NCBI GenBank assembly: GCA_964016985.1
Contig: OZ024835.1
Span: 2,487,501 to 2,551,500 of the forward strand
Reading direction: 5' to 3'
Length of the DNA: 64,000 nucleotides
DNA from: Anodontia alba
Taxonomy: Eukaryota > Mollusca > Bivalvia > Lucinida > Lucinidae
Shown here: one piece after another, positions 51,105 through 61,886 of the stretch
Layout: every line of letters begins with the position of its first letter
Position numbering within the stretch: the stretch's first letter is position 1
Translations under genes and position numbers: made by a program
The notes under the pieces: model-generated
Database searches by the model: none
Told to the model about the DNA's origin: nothing
The model's input: only the letters and a program-made list of their open reading frames with translations

Positions 51105-51665
51105 TTGTGTTGGGGTTAAAGACACATCAACCCTTATGGGTCATTTTGTGTCATCTCCCAGAGAAAGGGAGAAAAGAGATAAAAGAAATAGTAGAGGAGA
51201 GAGGGCCAGGGAAGAAAGAGGAACAGGAATGAAAGTGAAGAAACAGAAGACACTAAAACATTCCCCCTCTAACCTTACCTGCTACAAGGATAGTAGGCCT
51301 TGCCCAACTGTAAGCCAATATCAGTTGGACGCTCCGGTAACGTAAGATACACATCACGAAAACATACCTAAATAATTTTGACCCCCTTAAACCCCACTTT
51401 TAGGGTTTAGAGAGGTATACATTATTTTTTCTTATTTCTACTCAAAACCATAGATTGTGGGTAGTCGTTAGAACCGCCTCGGTGAGGCGGTTCTAACGAG
51501 TACCCACAATCTATGTTTTGAGCAGAAATATGAAAAATATCAGAATTTTTATCTAAAAACATTCAGTTTTTGGTTCTGAAAACTTTCAGTTTTTGGTTCT
51601 GATTTTGGTTCTGAAATTTTCAATAATACACGATACCTTCGCACCACCCAACCATCCCCGCACCA
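51105..51665 (-). mobile_element. H-family SINE, second copy, split by family A copy 25
   Basis: GTGTTGGGGTTAAAGACACA, GGGTCATTTTGTGTCATCTC, CTTACCTGCTACAAGGATAG and GCCTTGCCCAACTGTAAGCC, then CGCTCCGGTAACGTAAGATA. After the A copy the missing end appears (CACGATACCTTCGCACCACC). The plus-strand start reads as the reverse complement of a TTTAACCCCAACAC tail. Confidence 0.78.
51352..51630 (-). mobile_element. Family A copy 25, nested in SINE H
   Basis: CATCACGAAAACATACCTAA; the second hairpin lost TATATAGTAAAACTGG (CACTTTTAGGGTTTAG). TTTTGGTTCTGAAAAC is tandemly repeated near 51567-51612 and the far TIR is lost. Flanking TACA occurs before the start and again near 51631, a possible 4-bp duplication seen only here. 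Confidence 0.85.
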
Positions 51666-52237
51666 AAAGAAGGAAAGATGAGGGATAAAAAAAAGGACAT
51701 AATAAACGCCACATATGAAATCACGTCAGTAGGAAAACTACTGAGGCTTAAACTAGTTTTACACGCGCGAAACCTCATCCTTAATTCTGATGCAGGTCAA
51801 AATACACATTTGTTTTTACTGTATTCCCTTAATGTCTTGTAAAATATTAAAGCAACTTCTACGACTGATATTATCAGCCATAGATGTGGCATTAGTATGA
51901 ACCAGTTATCAGTTGTGGGTCTTTAGTTGATAAACGGACCTTATTATCAATTATAGTATTTTTGTTTCTTTCTCATTGCGCTTTATGTATTTATATGTTT
52001 GTTTTCTTCTTCTTTTTTTTTTTGTTTAATTCTGTATCTTTAATTCACATTGACAAACTGAGATCCATATTGTTTAACATCTTTTCCGTCACTAGTTGTA
52101 CAACTGTAATTGTTAAGGAGAAGTACTAAATAAGTAATCATACTTTCGTTCTGATCCTATTTCTTATGTACTACAATGTTAAATGTTATGTAATATTTGG
52201 AAAAATAAAATAGGTTTAAATCAAAATACAAACATAT
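51640..52237. other. No gene; faint repeat remnants
   Basis: 51660-51800 resembles L/F ends (AAAAGAAGGAAAGATGAGGG, CAGTAGGAAAACTACTGAGG). The rest is unclassified AT-rich DNA. Confidence 0.3.
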
Positions 52238-52517
52238 CATCACGAAAACATACCTATATAATTTTGACCCCTTTAAACCCCACTTTTATGTAGTAAAACT
52301 GGAGTTTACAGGGGTATACATTATTTTTTCTTATTTCTGCTCAAAACATAGATTGTGAGTACATGTTAGAACCGCCTCGACGAGGCGGTTCTAACGAGTA
52401 CCCACAATCTATGTTTTGAGCAGAAATATGAAAAATATCGGAATTTTTGTCTGAAAATTTTCATTTTTTGGTGATAAAGTTTTCGGTATATATTTGAATA
52501 GGCGTGTTTTCGTAATG
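52238..52517 (-). mobile_element. Family A copy 26
   Basis: Full length, GCCTCGACGAGGC centre. The left arm has GAGTACATGTTAGAACC, the right arm GTTCTAACGAGTACCC. Confidence 0.93.
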
Positions 52518-52664
52518 TGTTCGGTCCGTATCACAGTGAAACACATATAATAAAAAACACTGTGATGAAACAAAGCAAAGGGCTCAATGGCGATCTGAAG
52601 CCATAACACCCGAAAACCACAAACAGGACCACGATGAATCCGACCCTAGACATAGATATTAAGG

Positions 52665-52781
52665 CACCAACCATCTGAAACAGCTTGAGGAGGGAGCCGT
52701 CATTTAGTCTGAGGACCGATCCACCTTTGCTGTTTTCAGAGGGAAGCAAATTTATCAATACTAATTAGGTTAACAACCATG
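52665..52781. repeat. F-related end segment
   Basis: GAGCCGTCATTTAGTCTGAG, then GGTTAACAACC. The same segment occurs at 35930-36000 and 62460-62560. Confidence 0.5.
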
Positions 52782-53061
52782 CATTACGAGAACATGCCTA
52801 TTCAAATATACTGTAAATTTTACCACCAAAAAAATGAAAGTTTTCAGATGAAAAATTCTTAAATTTTCATATTTCTGCTCAAAACATAGATTGTGGGTAC
52901 TCGTTAGAACCGCCTCAACGAGGCGGTTCTAACGAGTACCTACAATCTATGTTTTGAGCAGAAATACGAGAAAAATAATGTATACCCCTGTAAACCCCAG
53001 TTTTACTGTATAAAACTGGGGTTTAAGGGGGTCAAAATTATATAGTCATGTTTTCGTGATG
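52782..53061 (+). mobile_element. Family A copy 27
   Basis: Starts CATTACGAGAACATGCC. Centre GCCTCAACGAGGC. TATAAAACTGGGGTTTAAGG gives a fully matched second hairpin (AACCCCAGTTTTA). Confidence 0.93.
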
Positions 53062-53510
53062 CAAGCAGTTTGCCGCAGAACATCCATGTTGTAATCTTTT
53101 TGTAGCGAGTGACAATCTTTTTTTAATTGTACGGAAAACTCAGTTTTGCCGACAATCTTTATGAATTCATAGACTTAGTCGCCATAAACTTCAGGTTCGT
53201 GAATATTTTCAAACCGAAGTTATATATAGACATTCATTAAGGGTGACGGCGATAAAATTTAGAAAATGGTTTACGTGGTTTATGATAACGCACCCTTGCT
53301 AAGGAAGTTTAGCAGTTAAAGATTTATTTCGGTTATTAAAGCCATTAGCTTGACTAGATGATCTAGCAAAATGAATTAACTGAGAAATATACACATTACC
53401 TTATAAAAAATCTATTTTTTTTTTCTATTGAAAATGTTGTCTGCAACAGTTTAGAATGGGGCATTTAGGGTTAACTCATTCACGGCAACAGACGATAACA
53501 ATACGTTTTT
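53062..53510. other. No recognisable feature
   Basis: AT-rich unique sequence. A GGTTTACGTGGTTTATGA stretch also appears, diverged, near 58848-58870 and 60390-60410, so part of it may be a low-copy repeat. Confidence 0.35.
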
Positions 53511-53577
53511 GTAAACAACATAGATCCAGATGAGACGGCTCATAATGAGCCGTCTCATCTTGATCTACGCTGTTTGA
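53511..53577. repeat. D-family hairpin, GACGGCTC variant
   Basis: GTAAACAACATAGATCCAG opposes TTGATCTACGCTGTTTGAC. Inner GATGAGACGGCTC / GAGCCGTCTCATC is perfect, as at 343. An A run follows at 53631..53651. Confidence 0.9.
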
Positions 53578-53847
53578 CATTCAGCCTTTCAACTTTACAC
53601 ATAAACTTCTTTCCAAGCGATACTTTGTTTAAAAAAAAAAAAAAAAAAAAAGAAAAAGCAGACAACAAATATCGTCTGAAATTCGGCACCGAAAGAGTTA
53701 AATTTAATCAAAAGTGTATCCGTTGCTGTAACAATTTGTCGTTGTTTGCGACAATTTGTGCGATAGTTTTATCTTATGCTCCCTACCCCTGCACGCCCAA
53801 AAGGAGATGACGTTTCGCATGAAACGAAATTTGAAGCTCTCTATCTT

Positions 53848-54125
53848 AATACAAAATCAGTCCTATTCATATATACTGAAAATTTTACCTCCAAAAAATG
53901 AAAATGTTCAGATAAAAATTAGGATATTTTTCATATTCCTGCTAAAAACATAGATTGTGTGTACTCGTTAGAACCGCTTCAGCGAGGCGGTTCTGACGAG
54001 TACCCACAATATATATTTTTGAGCGAAAAAAAAAGAATAATAATGTATACCCCTGTTAACCCCAGTTTTACTATATAAAATCGGGGTTTAAGGGGGTCTA
54101 CATTATACAGGCATGTTTTCGTGAT
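53848..54125 (+). mobile_element. Family A copy 28, diverged ends
   Basis: The left end is reduced to ACAAAATCAGTCCTATTC. Palindrome GCTTCAGCGAGGC with GTTCTGACGAGTACCC. The right end GCATGTTTTCGTGAT lacks the final G. Confidence 0.85.
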
Positions 54126-54344
54126 AATGTGCAATCACATCAAAATATCGTCTGCTATTATTTTTACGTAGCGTATAAAATAAAAAATTTTCATACCTAA
54201 TTCCATATCCTTTAGGTGCACATTTCTGTTCGTCGCAGCTGCCTGATAAAATACCACACGATTGTTCCAAAAGATATTTACTGCATTTGTGCTCCAGCCA
54301 AATTAAATCTCATAGGCACTGTCTTTTGCATGAACAAAAACTGT

Positions 54345-54545
54345 TAACCATTTAAGCGCCAATCACAAGCAACAGGCGACATTCTGAAATATTTATTTTT
54401 ATTTTTCAAAGAAAAAGTCTGGACATCTCAAGCAGACGATTCTCATAAATATCAAGAATTATTTTCTCTTAAAATAAATAAATAAATGAAAGAGAATGTC
54501 GTCTGCTACAAATTTTGCTTGGCGCTTTAGCCTTTACGACCCTCT
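54345..54545. repeat. G-family foldback
   Basis: TAAGCGCCAATCACAAGCAA opposes TGCTTGGCGCTTTA. CAGGCGACATTCTGAAATAT opposes GAATGTCGTCTGCTAC. The centre is around AGCAGACGATTCTC. Confidence 0.7.
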
Positions 54546-54700
54546 GGGCAAATTCAGCAGGCGACAAATTGATGATTTTCCATTTTCTTCCAGACTACAG
54601 TATCTAACATGTCAAATCCTGTTTTCTGGGTAAAAATGAGAAAAAATGTTTCAAAATGTAGCCTGTTGAAATTTTACCCAAAGTGTTAAGCGTTAAGAGT
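54546..54700. repeat. G-family foldback, second
   Basis: GGGCAAATTCAGCAGGCGAC opposes GTAGCCTGTTGAAATTTTAC plus CC. TCCTGTTTTCTGGGTAAAAA is present. It lies end to end with the previous copy. Confidence 0.6.
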
Positions 54701-54854
54701 TAAAAAGCTCGTCAAAGTTATTTCAAAGATGTTTCTACAGCTTGTTAGCACAGCTTGTGAAATCCGATCACTGTCCCATTCTATTATCTCCAATACGCTG
54801 CACCTACTATATTTGTAAATCTTACACTTTCAGCCAGTGAAATGGTACCATATA

Positions 54855-55087
54855 GGCCGCACCACGCGAAAACGTGTCTTCTTGCATAATTGGACAGAGA
54901 TGGCCCAGATCAGCCTGCGCATCCGCGCAGTCTGATCAGGGCCTTCACTGCCACTAAAAGAAACATTGGATACTACAGAATGTATCAATGGAGAGCAAAT
55001 GCCCGGATGATACTTTGCGCATGCGCAGGATGATCTGAAGCTGCACATTTTGTGCGTGTTCGAATGCCCTTTTTCGCTTGACGCGGC
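54855..55087 (+). mobile_element. E-family MITE, best copy
   Basis: Ends GGCCGCACCACGCGAAAACG and TTTTTCGCTTGACGCGGC form ~17-bp imperfect TIRs. It contains CAGATCAGCCTGCGCATCCG / GCGCAGTCTGATCAGGGCC, a TTGGATACTACAGAATG spacer and GATGATACTTTGCGCATGCG / CAGGATGATC. Confidence 0.82.
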
Positions 55088-55116
55088 TCTTATCATGTTG
55101 CACTGATACTGGTTAA

Positions 55117-55394
55117 CATTACGAAAACATGCCTATTCAAATATATTGAAAATTTCAACATTAAAATCTGAAAGTTTTCAGACAATAATTCTGATAATTT
55201 TCATATTTCTTCTCAAAACATAGATTGTGGGTACTCATTAGAACCGCCTAGGCGAGGTGGTCTTACGAGTACCCACAGTCTATGTTTTTGAGCAGAAATA
55301 AGAAAAAAAAATGTATACCCCTGTAAACCTCAGTTTTACTATATAAACGTGGGGTTTAAGGGGATCAAAATTATATAGGTATGTTTTCGTGATG
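55117..55394 (+). mobile_element. Family A copy 29
   Basis: Full length. Left arm GTACTCATTAGAACCGCC has the CATTAG form normally seen in family C. The right arm is damaged (GCGAGGTGGTCTTACGAG). Confidence 0.92.
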
Positions 55395-55589
55395 TATTGT
55401 CCCGAGTTGGGATTTCAAAGGACGATAGCTTGCACGTGTCCTTTGGTATCTCAGCGTGATGCGATATTCATCAGTATCAGTACAATAACTTTTATTGTAT
55501 AGCTTGAAATATGTTGCGTCATTTTCAATTGTTTCGAGTTGTTTGTAGCCCTAAAATAGGCGTCTTTATCTAAATATAAAAAATTTAAG

Positions 55590-55726
55590 TGAATGTACCC
55601 AGAAGAGGCCAATCTCACGAAGCATAACCTTGCCAAGGAATCAAAGAAGGAGAGATGAGAAACAAATAATGACAAAGCAAACGCTACATTTAAAACCAAC
55701 GACGCATAAACAAAGAATAACTTCAC
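55590..55726. repeat. L-family repeat, reverse orientation
   Basis: TGTACCCAGAAGAGGCCAAT, GAAGGAGAGATGAGAAACAA, ATAATGACAAAGCAAACGCT and ACGACGCATAAACAAAGAAT. It ends at family A copy 30. Confidence 0.6.
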
Positions 55727-56006
55727 ATCACGTAAACATGCCTATATAATTTTGACCCCCTTAAACCCCACTTTTATATAGTAAAACTGGGGTTTACAGG
55801 GATATTCATTATTTTTCTTATGTCTGCTTAAAAATATAGATTGTGGGTACTCGTTAGAACCGCCTCGCCGAGGCGGTTCTAACGAGTACCCACAATCTAT
55901 GTTTTGAGCAGAAATATGAAAAATATCGGAGATTTTTATCTGAAAATTTTCAGTTTTTTTTTAGGTAAAATTTTCAATATATCTGAATAGGCGTGTTTTC
56001 GTAATG
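55727..56006 (-). mobile_element. Family A copy 30
   Basis: Starts CATCACGTAAACATGCC. Perfect palindrome arms with GCCTCGCCGAGGC. The right end GTGTTTTCGTAATG abuts the minisatellite region. Confidence 0.93.
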
Positions 56007-56629
56007 AACAGAGGAATCGCCTTGGAAAAGGAAACAATGAGGCTACTGTTTTTAAATTTTAAAGGAAACAATGAGGCTGCTCTAAAAGGATACAATGGGG
56101 CTACTTTTAAAGGAAACAATGGGGCTACTTTTAGAGGCAACAGTGAGGGGGGTGAGTGGGGTAGGGGCCTACTTTTAAACGAAACAATGAGGCTACTTTT
56201 AAAAGAAACAATAAATCTTCTTAAAAAGGAAACAATGAGGCTACTTTTAAAAGAAACAATAAATCTTCTTTAAAAGGAAACAATGAGGCTACTTTTAAAG
56301 GAAAAAAAATGGGCTACTTTTAAAAGAAACAAGGGTGCTACTTTTAAAGGAAGCAATGGGGCTACTTTTGAAGAAAGCAATGGAACTACTTTAAAGGAAA
56401 AAATAGGACTACTGTAAAAGGAAACAACGAGGCTACTTTTAAATGAAACATTGAGGCTACTTGTAATGGAAACCATGAGGCTTCTTTTAAAGGAAAGAGT
56501 ATGACTACTTTTAAAGGAAAAGGTGTAGCTACTTTGTAGGAAATAATGGGGCTAATTTTAAAAGGAGTGAAGGGGGTATCTTTAAAGAAAACAACGGGGT
56601 TACTTTTAGGGAAAAAAATTGGGCTACTA

Positions 56630-56842
56630 TTAACCCTTGTCATGCTGAATATAATAAGATGCCACACCCACTTCTAATTTTCAGCCAATCAGATTACTTG
56701 ATCCAGATTGTTCATATAAATTCTGATACTTAATGGCAAACAGTGCAGATCCAGATCAGTTGGCTTCTTCAGAAGCCAACTGATCTGGATCTACACTGTT
56801 TGCAAAGCAGGATATATCCGGGTTCAGCAGGACAAGGGTTAA
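56630..56842. mobile_element. B-family TTAA element, copy 5, best preserved
   Basis: Ends TTAACCCTTGTCATGCTGAA and TTCAGCAGGACAAGGGTTAA match as inverted repeats except one base. The body TTTTCAGCCAATCAGATTAC is followed by a perfect D hairpin. It is inserted in the minisatellite, which continues on both sides. Confidence 0.92.
56736..56803. repeat. D-family hairpin inside B copy 5
   Basis: GCAAACAGTGCAGATCCAG and CTGGATCTACACTGTTTGC. CAGTTGGCTTC / GAAGCCAACTG is perfect with a TTCA centre. Confidence 0.95.
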
Positions 56843-57005
56843 AGGAATCAATGGGTATAATTTAAAGGAAACAGTGGGGCTACTTTAAAAGAAAGAAATT
56901 AAGCTACTTTTAAAGGAAACAATGGGTCTACTTTTAAAGGAGAGAATTTGCTCTGAAAGCATATTCTTCCTTTAAAAGTAGCCTCTGTTCTAAAAGGATT
57001 TAAAT

Positions 57006-57276
57006 ACCAGAGAAGTGAACGTCTGTCCCCAAAGATTTTCTTCTCTTTTAAAATGGCGACAAAATCTCCAGATGCTTCAGAGTACCTTAATAAGTTACTC
57101 GTATTTAGAGCGGACAAGTTTAATTGATCTAATATACCAATACCAGAGAGCTAATGTCTGATTCTAAAGATGTTCACTCCTTTGAAGATGGCGAGAAAAA
57201 CCTCCAGATGTTTCAAATCACCTTAAAAAATGGCTCGTATTTAGAACGGATAAGTTTACTACATCTGATATACCAA
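57006..57276 (+). repeat. Tandem duplication, two ~135-bp units
   Basis: TACCAGAGAAGTGAACGTCT (57006) and TACCAGAGAGCTAATGTCTG (57141) start two units. Both carry TCCAGATGYTTC and TCGTATTTAGARCGGA, and end near GATATACC / AATATACC. Both contain AAATGGCGA or AGATGGCGA. Confidence 0.75.
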
Positions 57277-57334
57277 ATGGCATTTGTCTATCACATCAGA
57301 AATAATTGAATATCCTCCAGTCTTGTAACACTTG

Positions 57335-57567
57335 GGCTGCGTCAAGCGAAAAGTGCCTTCGAACATGCGCAAAATGCGCGGACTCACCTCATCCTGCGCA
57401 TGCGCAAAGTATCAATCGGGTTTTGCCCTTCATTCGTACATTATGCAGTATCCTATGATTCTGTTAGTGGACAGTGAAGGCCCTGATCAGACTGTGCGGA
57501 TGCGCAGGCTTATATGGACCTTCTCTGTCCGCATATGTCAAAAGACACGTTTTGGCATTGTACGGCC
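57335..57567 (-). mobile_element. E-family MITE
   Basis: Starts GCTGCGTCAAGCGAAAAGTG, ends GACACGTTTTGGCATTGTAC then GGCCC. GGACAGTGAAGGCCCTGATC, then AGACTGTGCGGATGCGCAGG. Reverse orientation relative to 54855. Confidence 0.8.
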
Positions 57568-57857
57568 CACTTGATGATACATCTTGACAGACTCTGGAAA
57601 CTCTCAAGAAAATCAATTCCGAGTTTAGTAATTCTACCCTAGAATTAATCCGAATCATCCTGATATTAAAGTCTATTTTTGATGTTTGTTTTATTTACTT
57701 GATTTTATATTTAGAATTAGACATTTTGTCTCTTCTAAGAAGACACAACTTGCTTGTCTCAATCCAAAACTGTTTCACGGGAAAAAAGGATTTAGCACCA
57801 TTATCGCGTTTTATAGGAATTATGAACTGCGCTTTCTTAGATGGATTGCTATCAGTT

Positions 57858-58233
<376 letters not shown>

Positions 58234-58315
58234 CAGTCAGAGGCCGCTGTTTGATATATGAAATATCCACTAACTTATTTACCCAAAGTATTCGGACAAA
58301 TAAGACTGAGCGAAC

Positions 58316-58365
58316 AGATTCGATCCAGATGAGACGTCTAATCAGCGTTTACACTGTTTGCCACA
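58316..58365. repeat. D-family hairpin, partial
   Basis: AACAGATTCGATCCAGATGA, then GACGTCTAATCAG and GTTTACACTGTTTGCC. The inner stem is collapsed. Confidence 0.65.
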
Positions 58366-58437
58366 CTCCTAGCTGAGCATAAATCGGGCCCATTTTACTA
58401 CCTGTTGATTTGATAATCATTTTGCATTATTCCAAAC

Positions 58438-58703
58438 CATTACGAAAACACGCCTATTCAAATATACTGAAAATTTTACCACCAAAAAATGAAAACTTTC
58501 AGATAAAAAATTCTGATATTCCTCAAAATATAGATTGTGGGTACTCGTTAGAACCGCCTCGACGAGGCGGTTCTAACGAGTACACACAATCTATGTTTTA
58601 AGCAGACATAAGAAAAATAATGTATACCCCTGTAAACCCCAGTTTTGCTATATAAAAGTGGGGTTTAAGGGGGTCAGAATTATATAGGCATGTTTTCGTG
58701 ATG
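58438..58703 (+). mobile_element. Family A copy 32
   Basis: Full ends. TCTGATATTCCTCAAAATAT lacks TTTTCATATTTCTG. Centre GCCTCGACGAGGC with matched arms. Confidence 0.93.
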
Positions 58704-58918
58704 AATCAGTTTTATCAATAATTCTTTTGAATTTGGAGACTGTCGCCATAAGATACAGTGTCGGAAGGGCCTACCTGCAGAAGTTTTTTTTTTCAAGCCA
58801 ACGTTTAACTTAGAAATTAATTAAGAATGACGACGCTAAAACCTAGAAAAGGTTTACGCAGTTTATGAAGTTATCAATGAGACCACACAGGTGCGCAGGA
58901 TGATTTGTTTAGGGTCAA

Positions 58919-59322
58919 AGGCCCCACATTCCTCAAAAATAGACATTTTTTTTTTAATCCAAGAAAGCTTAAATAAATTGATATATGGTATTAATAGATC
59001 ATAAAATGTGGCATCTGACAGCCTGAAAATTTTCAGTTAGTCTCTCGTTTTTTGTTTTTTTTTTTTTGTTTGTTTTTTAACTGGATCCAAATAAAATGAT
59101 TTTTATCGTATATCTGAATGAATGTTGGCAACATTAATTCAGAGATACGATAAAAAATCATTTCATTTCAAGAACGAGAGACTAACTGAAATTTTACAGG
59201 CTGTGAGATGCCACATTTTATGATCGTATTAATACCATATATCAATTTATTAAACCTTTCTTGGATAAAAATGTCTATTTTTTTTATAAAAAAAAAAAAA
59301 TGTCTATTTTTGAGGAATATGG
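58919..59322. repeat. J-family large foldback (~400 bp)
   Basis: Left arm motifs in order: CATTCCTCAAAAATAGACAT, AATTGATATATGGTATTAAT, CATAAAATGTGGCATCTGAC, TTTTCAGTTAGTCTCTCGTT. The right arm has them inverted: AACGAGAGACTAACTGAAAT, TGTGAGATGCCACATTTTAT, ATTAATACCATATATCAATT, ATGTCTATTTTTGAGGAATA. The loop holds ACTGGATCCAAATAAAATGA. One arm occurs alone at 3545..3733. Confidence 0.85.
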
Positions 59323-59381
59323 AGCCAAATGGTCGCGATCAAGCGTATTTTGTAGATCCATTGCAACACAATCAATCTTGC

Positions 59382-59661
59382 CATTACGAAAACATGCCTA
59401 TTCAAACATACTGAAAATTTTATCACCCAAAAATGAATATTTTCAGATAAAAAATTCTGATATTTTTTCTTATTTCTGCTCAAAACATAGATTGTGGGTA
59501 CTCGTTAGAACCGCCTCGCCGAGGCGGTTCTAACGAGTACCCACAATCTATGTTTTGAGCAGAAATAAGAAAAATAATGTATACCCCTGTAAACCCCAGT
59601 TTTTACTATATAAAAGTGGGGTTTAAGGGGGTCAAAATAGTATAGGTATGGTCTCGTAATG
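59382..59661 (+). mobile_element. Family A copy 33
   Basis: Perfect palindrome with GCCTCGCCGAGGC. The right end is GTATGGTCTCGTAATG, so it ends with the TAATG variant. Confidence 0.93.
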
Positions 59662-59740
59662 TTGTAGAAATGTGTCTACCATGATTTTGAGATAATGGCA
59701 TTTCCTGGGTATCTTCACTTATCCATTTGAATACTCAATA

Positions 59741-60025
59741 CATTACGAAAACACGCCTATTCAAATATATTGAGAATTTTACCACCAAAAAATGAAAAGT
59801 TTCAAATGAAAAATTCTGGTAATTTTCATATTTCTGCTCAAAACATAGATTGCAGGTACTCGTTAGAACCGCCTCGCCGAGGCGGTTCTAACGAGTACCC
59901 ACTATCTATGTTTTTGAGCAGAATAATGAAAATTAATGTATACCCCTGCAAATCCCAGTTTTACTGTAGAGAAGTGGGATTTAAGGGGGTCAAAACTATA
60001 TACTATTAGGCGTATTTTCGTGATG
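59741..60025 (+). mobile_element. Family A copy 34
   Basis: 79 bp after copy 33, same orientation. The intervening DNA carries GGCATTTCCTGGGTATCTTC, an L-family end. The right end has an extra TACTATTAGG. Confidence 0.92.
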
Positions 60026-60916
60026 AGAAAACTACTAGGGATTCAAACTGTGACAACTTTGACGCACTCGCAACCTTGCCCTTAATTCTGATGCTGCTCA
60101 AAATCACAAATAGGTCCGCGTGGGGTCATCAACTTTATCAGTGAAACATAACAGTAAGGCAAACATAAACACGAAACCGTCCATGCATAACATGCATGTT
60201 ATAACATATCTTTTCTGCAACGATTTATAATCATTTTAAATTGTTCTGATATTCAGTATAATTAATAATTCTTCTGAACTAGTAGACTAAGTCGCCATAA
60301 AAATCGGTTCCGATAGATCTTTGTTCAAAAGGGTTTTCAAACCATTATGTTTTGGAATAATTTAAGAATTGCGGCGATAAAACATAGCAAATGTTTTCCG
60401 CAGTTTATGAAGACATTAATCAGACCACACTGGTGATCTGTTTTGGTTTTATCTGTTTCCTTTTCCTCTGGTGTCTGGGAAGGGCTACGGTTTGTGATTG
60501 TGGCACTCCCTGGACTTTTCTCTTACCTTTGGTTTGGGTTAAATGATCGCGATTAAGCTAACTTGGTAAATCCACTGCAGCAGTTAAAAATTGTGTATGT
60601 TATGTAATATTTTTCGGCGTTTTCTCAGCATTACTATACGCTATGCTGCAAAAATACATAAATAAATACATAAAAGATATAAAGTAATTCTGTTTTAATT
60701 ACAGTCCGAAACTCGTTGCGAGGATAATCGAATTTCTAAATTACATGTCAAATGTTCTGGCAAGAAAATATTTTCTAACAACCTGTGGGATGTCGATAAG
60801 AACTTTGCATAAATAGCATGCTTTCAAAGCGTATATCATTCTACAATATATGTTTTAGTGCTCGATGGCGGGTCGGTTCTAAAAAAAACTGACGGCTCCT
60901 TTCTCATTCTGTTTCA
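60026..60916. other. F fragment, otherwise nothing
   Basis: 60448..60534 carries F 3' motifs (CTTTTCCTCTGGTGTCTGGG, GATTGTGGCACTCCCTGGAC, TTTTCTCTTACC). The rest is AT-rich and unclassified. Confidence 0.4.
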
Positions 60917-61195
60917 CATTACGAAAACACGCCTATTCAAATATATAGAAAATTTCACCTCCAAAATACCGAAACTTTTCAGATAAAAAACTCTGATATT
61001 TTTCATATTTCTGCTCAAAACATAGATTGTGGGTACTTGTTAGAACCGCCTTGCGGAGGCGGTTCTAACGAATACCCACAATCTATGTTTTTGAGCAGAA
61101 ATAAGAGAAATAATGTATACCCCTCTAAACCCCAGTTTTACTATATAAAAGTGGGGTTAAGGGGGTCAATATAATATAGACATGTTTCCGTGATG
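60917..61195 (+). mobile_element. Family A copy 35
   Basis: Full length. Centre GCCTTGCGGAGGC. GTATACCCCTCTAAACC and GGGGTTAAGGGGGTC show small changes in the second hairpin. Confidence 0.92.
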
Positions 61196-61557
61196 AGATG
61201 GTTAGCGCCTGACTATTAATGTCTGTGGTCGGGCCTATTGTGGTGCTGTTTGTGATTTACTTGTGTTCTGTCTTCAGATCGCCATTAGGCACTTTGCTTT
61301 GCACTTTGCTTTGATCACAGTAGTTTTGATTATATATGTTTCACTGTGATGCTTCACAGAAGGGGCAGAGAACCCCTATATGGACCGAACATATACTTGT
61401 ATTATGGAGCTGCATCAGAATTGAGAGATTCGCAGGAGTAAAATTAGTTTGAGCCCCCAGCCCACTCGCCCCCAACCCCCCTCCCGACCCTCCATCACGC
61501 ACCAGTTGTTTTCGTACTGACCGTTTTAAGGCGGTTCCTCATTTGCCGGTCTTCTTT
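61196..61557. other. No recognisable gene
   Basis: CACTTTGCTTTGCACTTTGC short tandem at 61290-61311. CCCCCAACCCCCCTCCCGACC C-rich patch at 61470-61490. No coding evidence. Confidence 0.35.
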
Positions 61558-61805
61558 GTTTGCAAGCAGAGATGGCAACTCTTTCCCAAAAGGTTGGCAA
61601 CTCAAATTTAATTGAATATATAACTAACATACATAACTGTTAAAAGACAAAAAAAAAAAAAAAAAACGTTAGAAAGTGAAACACAATAGAAAAATTAACA
61701 AAAAGTATCACAATGAAGTACCGCCTTGGAACGTCAGTAATGAATTACTAGGGGCTTAGCTAGCTTTACGGGAATTCAACCCATGCCCTCAGCTTGGATA
61801 GTGGT
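61558..61805 (-). repeat. Reverse copy of the 36945/42770 repeat
   Basis: GATGGCAACTCTTTCCCAAA, then CGTTAGAAAGTGAAACACAA, AAATTAACAAAAAGTATCAC and GTACCGCCTTGGAACGTCAG. Includes an A run at 61650-61666. Confidence 0.65.
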
Positions 61806-61826
61806 AGAAAACATATATTTGTTCAC

Positions 61827-61886
61827 ATCACGACAACATACCTATATAATTCTGACCCCCTCAAACCACACTTTTATATAGTAAAA
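61827..61886 (-). mobile_element. Family A copy 36, 60-bp stub
   Basis: CATCACGACAACATACCTAT to CCACACTTTTATATAGTAAA. It stops inside the second hairpin and is joined to AAGGTAAGAGAAAAGTCC of an F repeat with no gap. Confidence 0.88.

Larger units (their letters stand above)
56024..56992 (+). repeat. 24-bp minisatellite, interrupted by a B element
   Basis: About 30 imperfect units of AAAGGAAACAATGAGGCTAC plus TTTT run from 56024 to 56629 and resume at 56843..56992 after a TTAA element. Unit length varies from 21 to 26. Because 24 is a multiple of three, frames stay open on both strands (such as KGNNGATF repeats), so ORFs here are artefacts. The last unit is inverted (CCTTTAAAAGTAGCCTCTG). 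Confidence 0.9.

Noticed and set aside
56004..56476. Repetitive frames resembling a low-complexity protein (KGNNGATF units and reverse)
   Set aside because: They are explained by the 24-bp tandem unit, which keeps all frames open on both strands.
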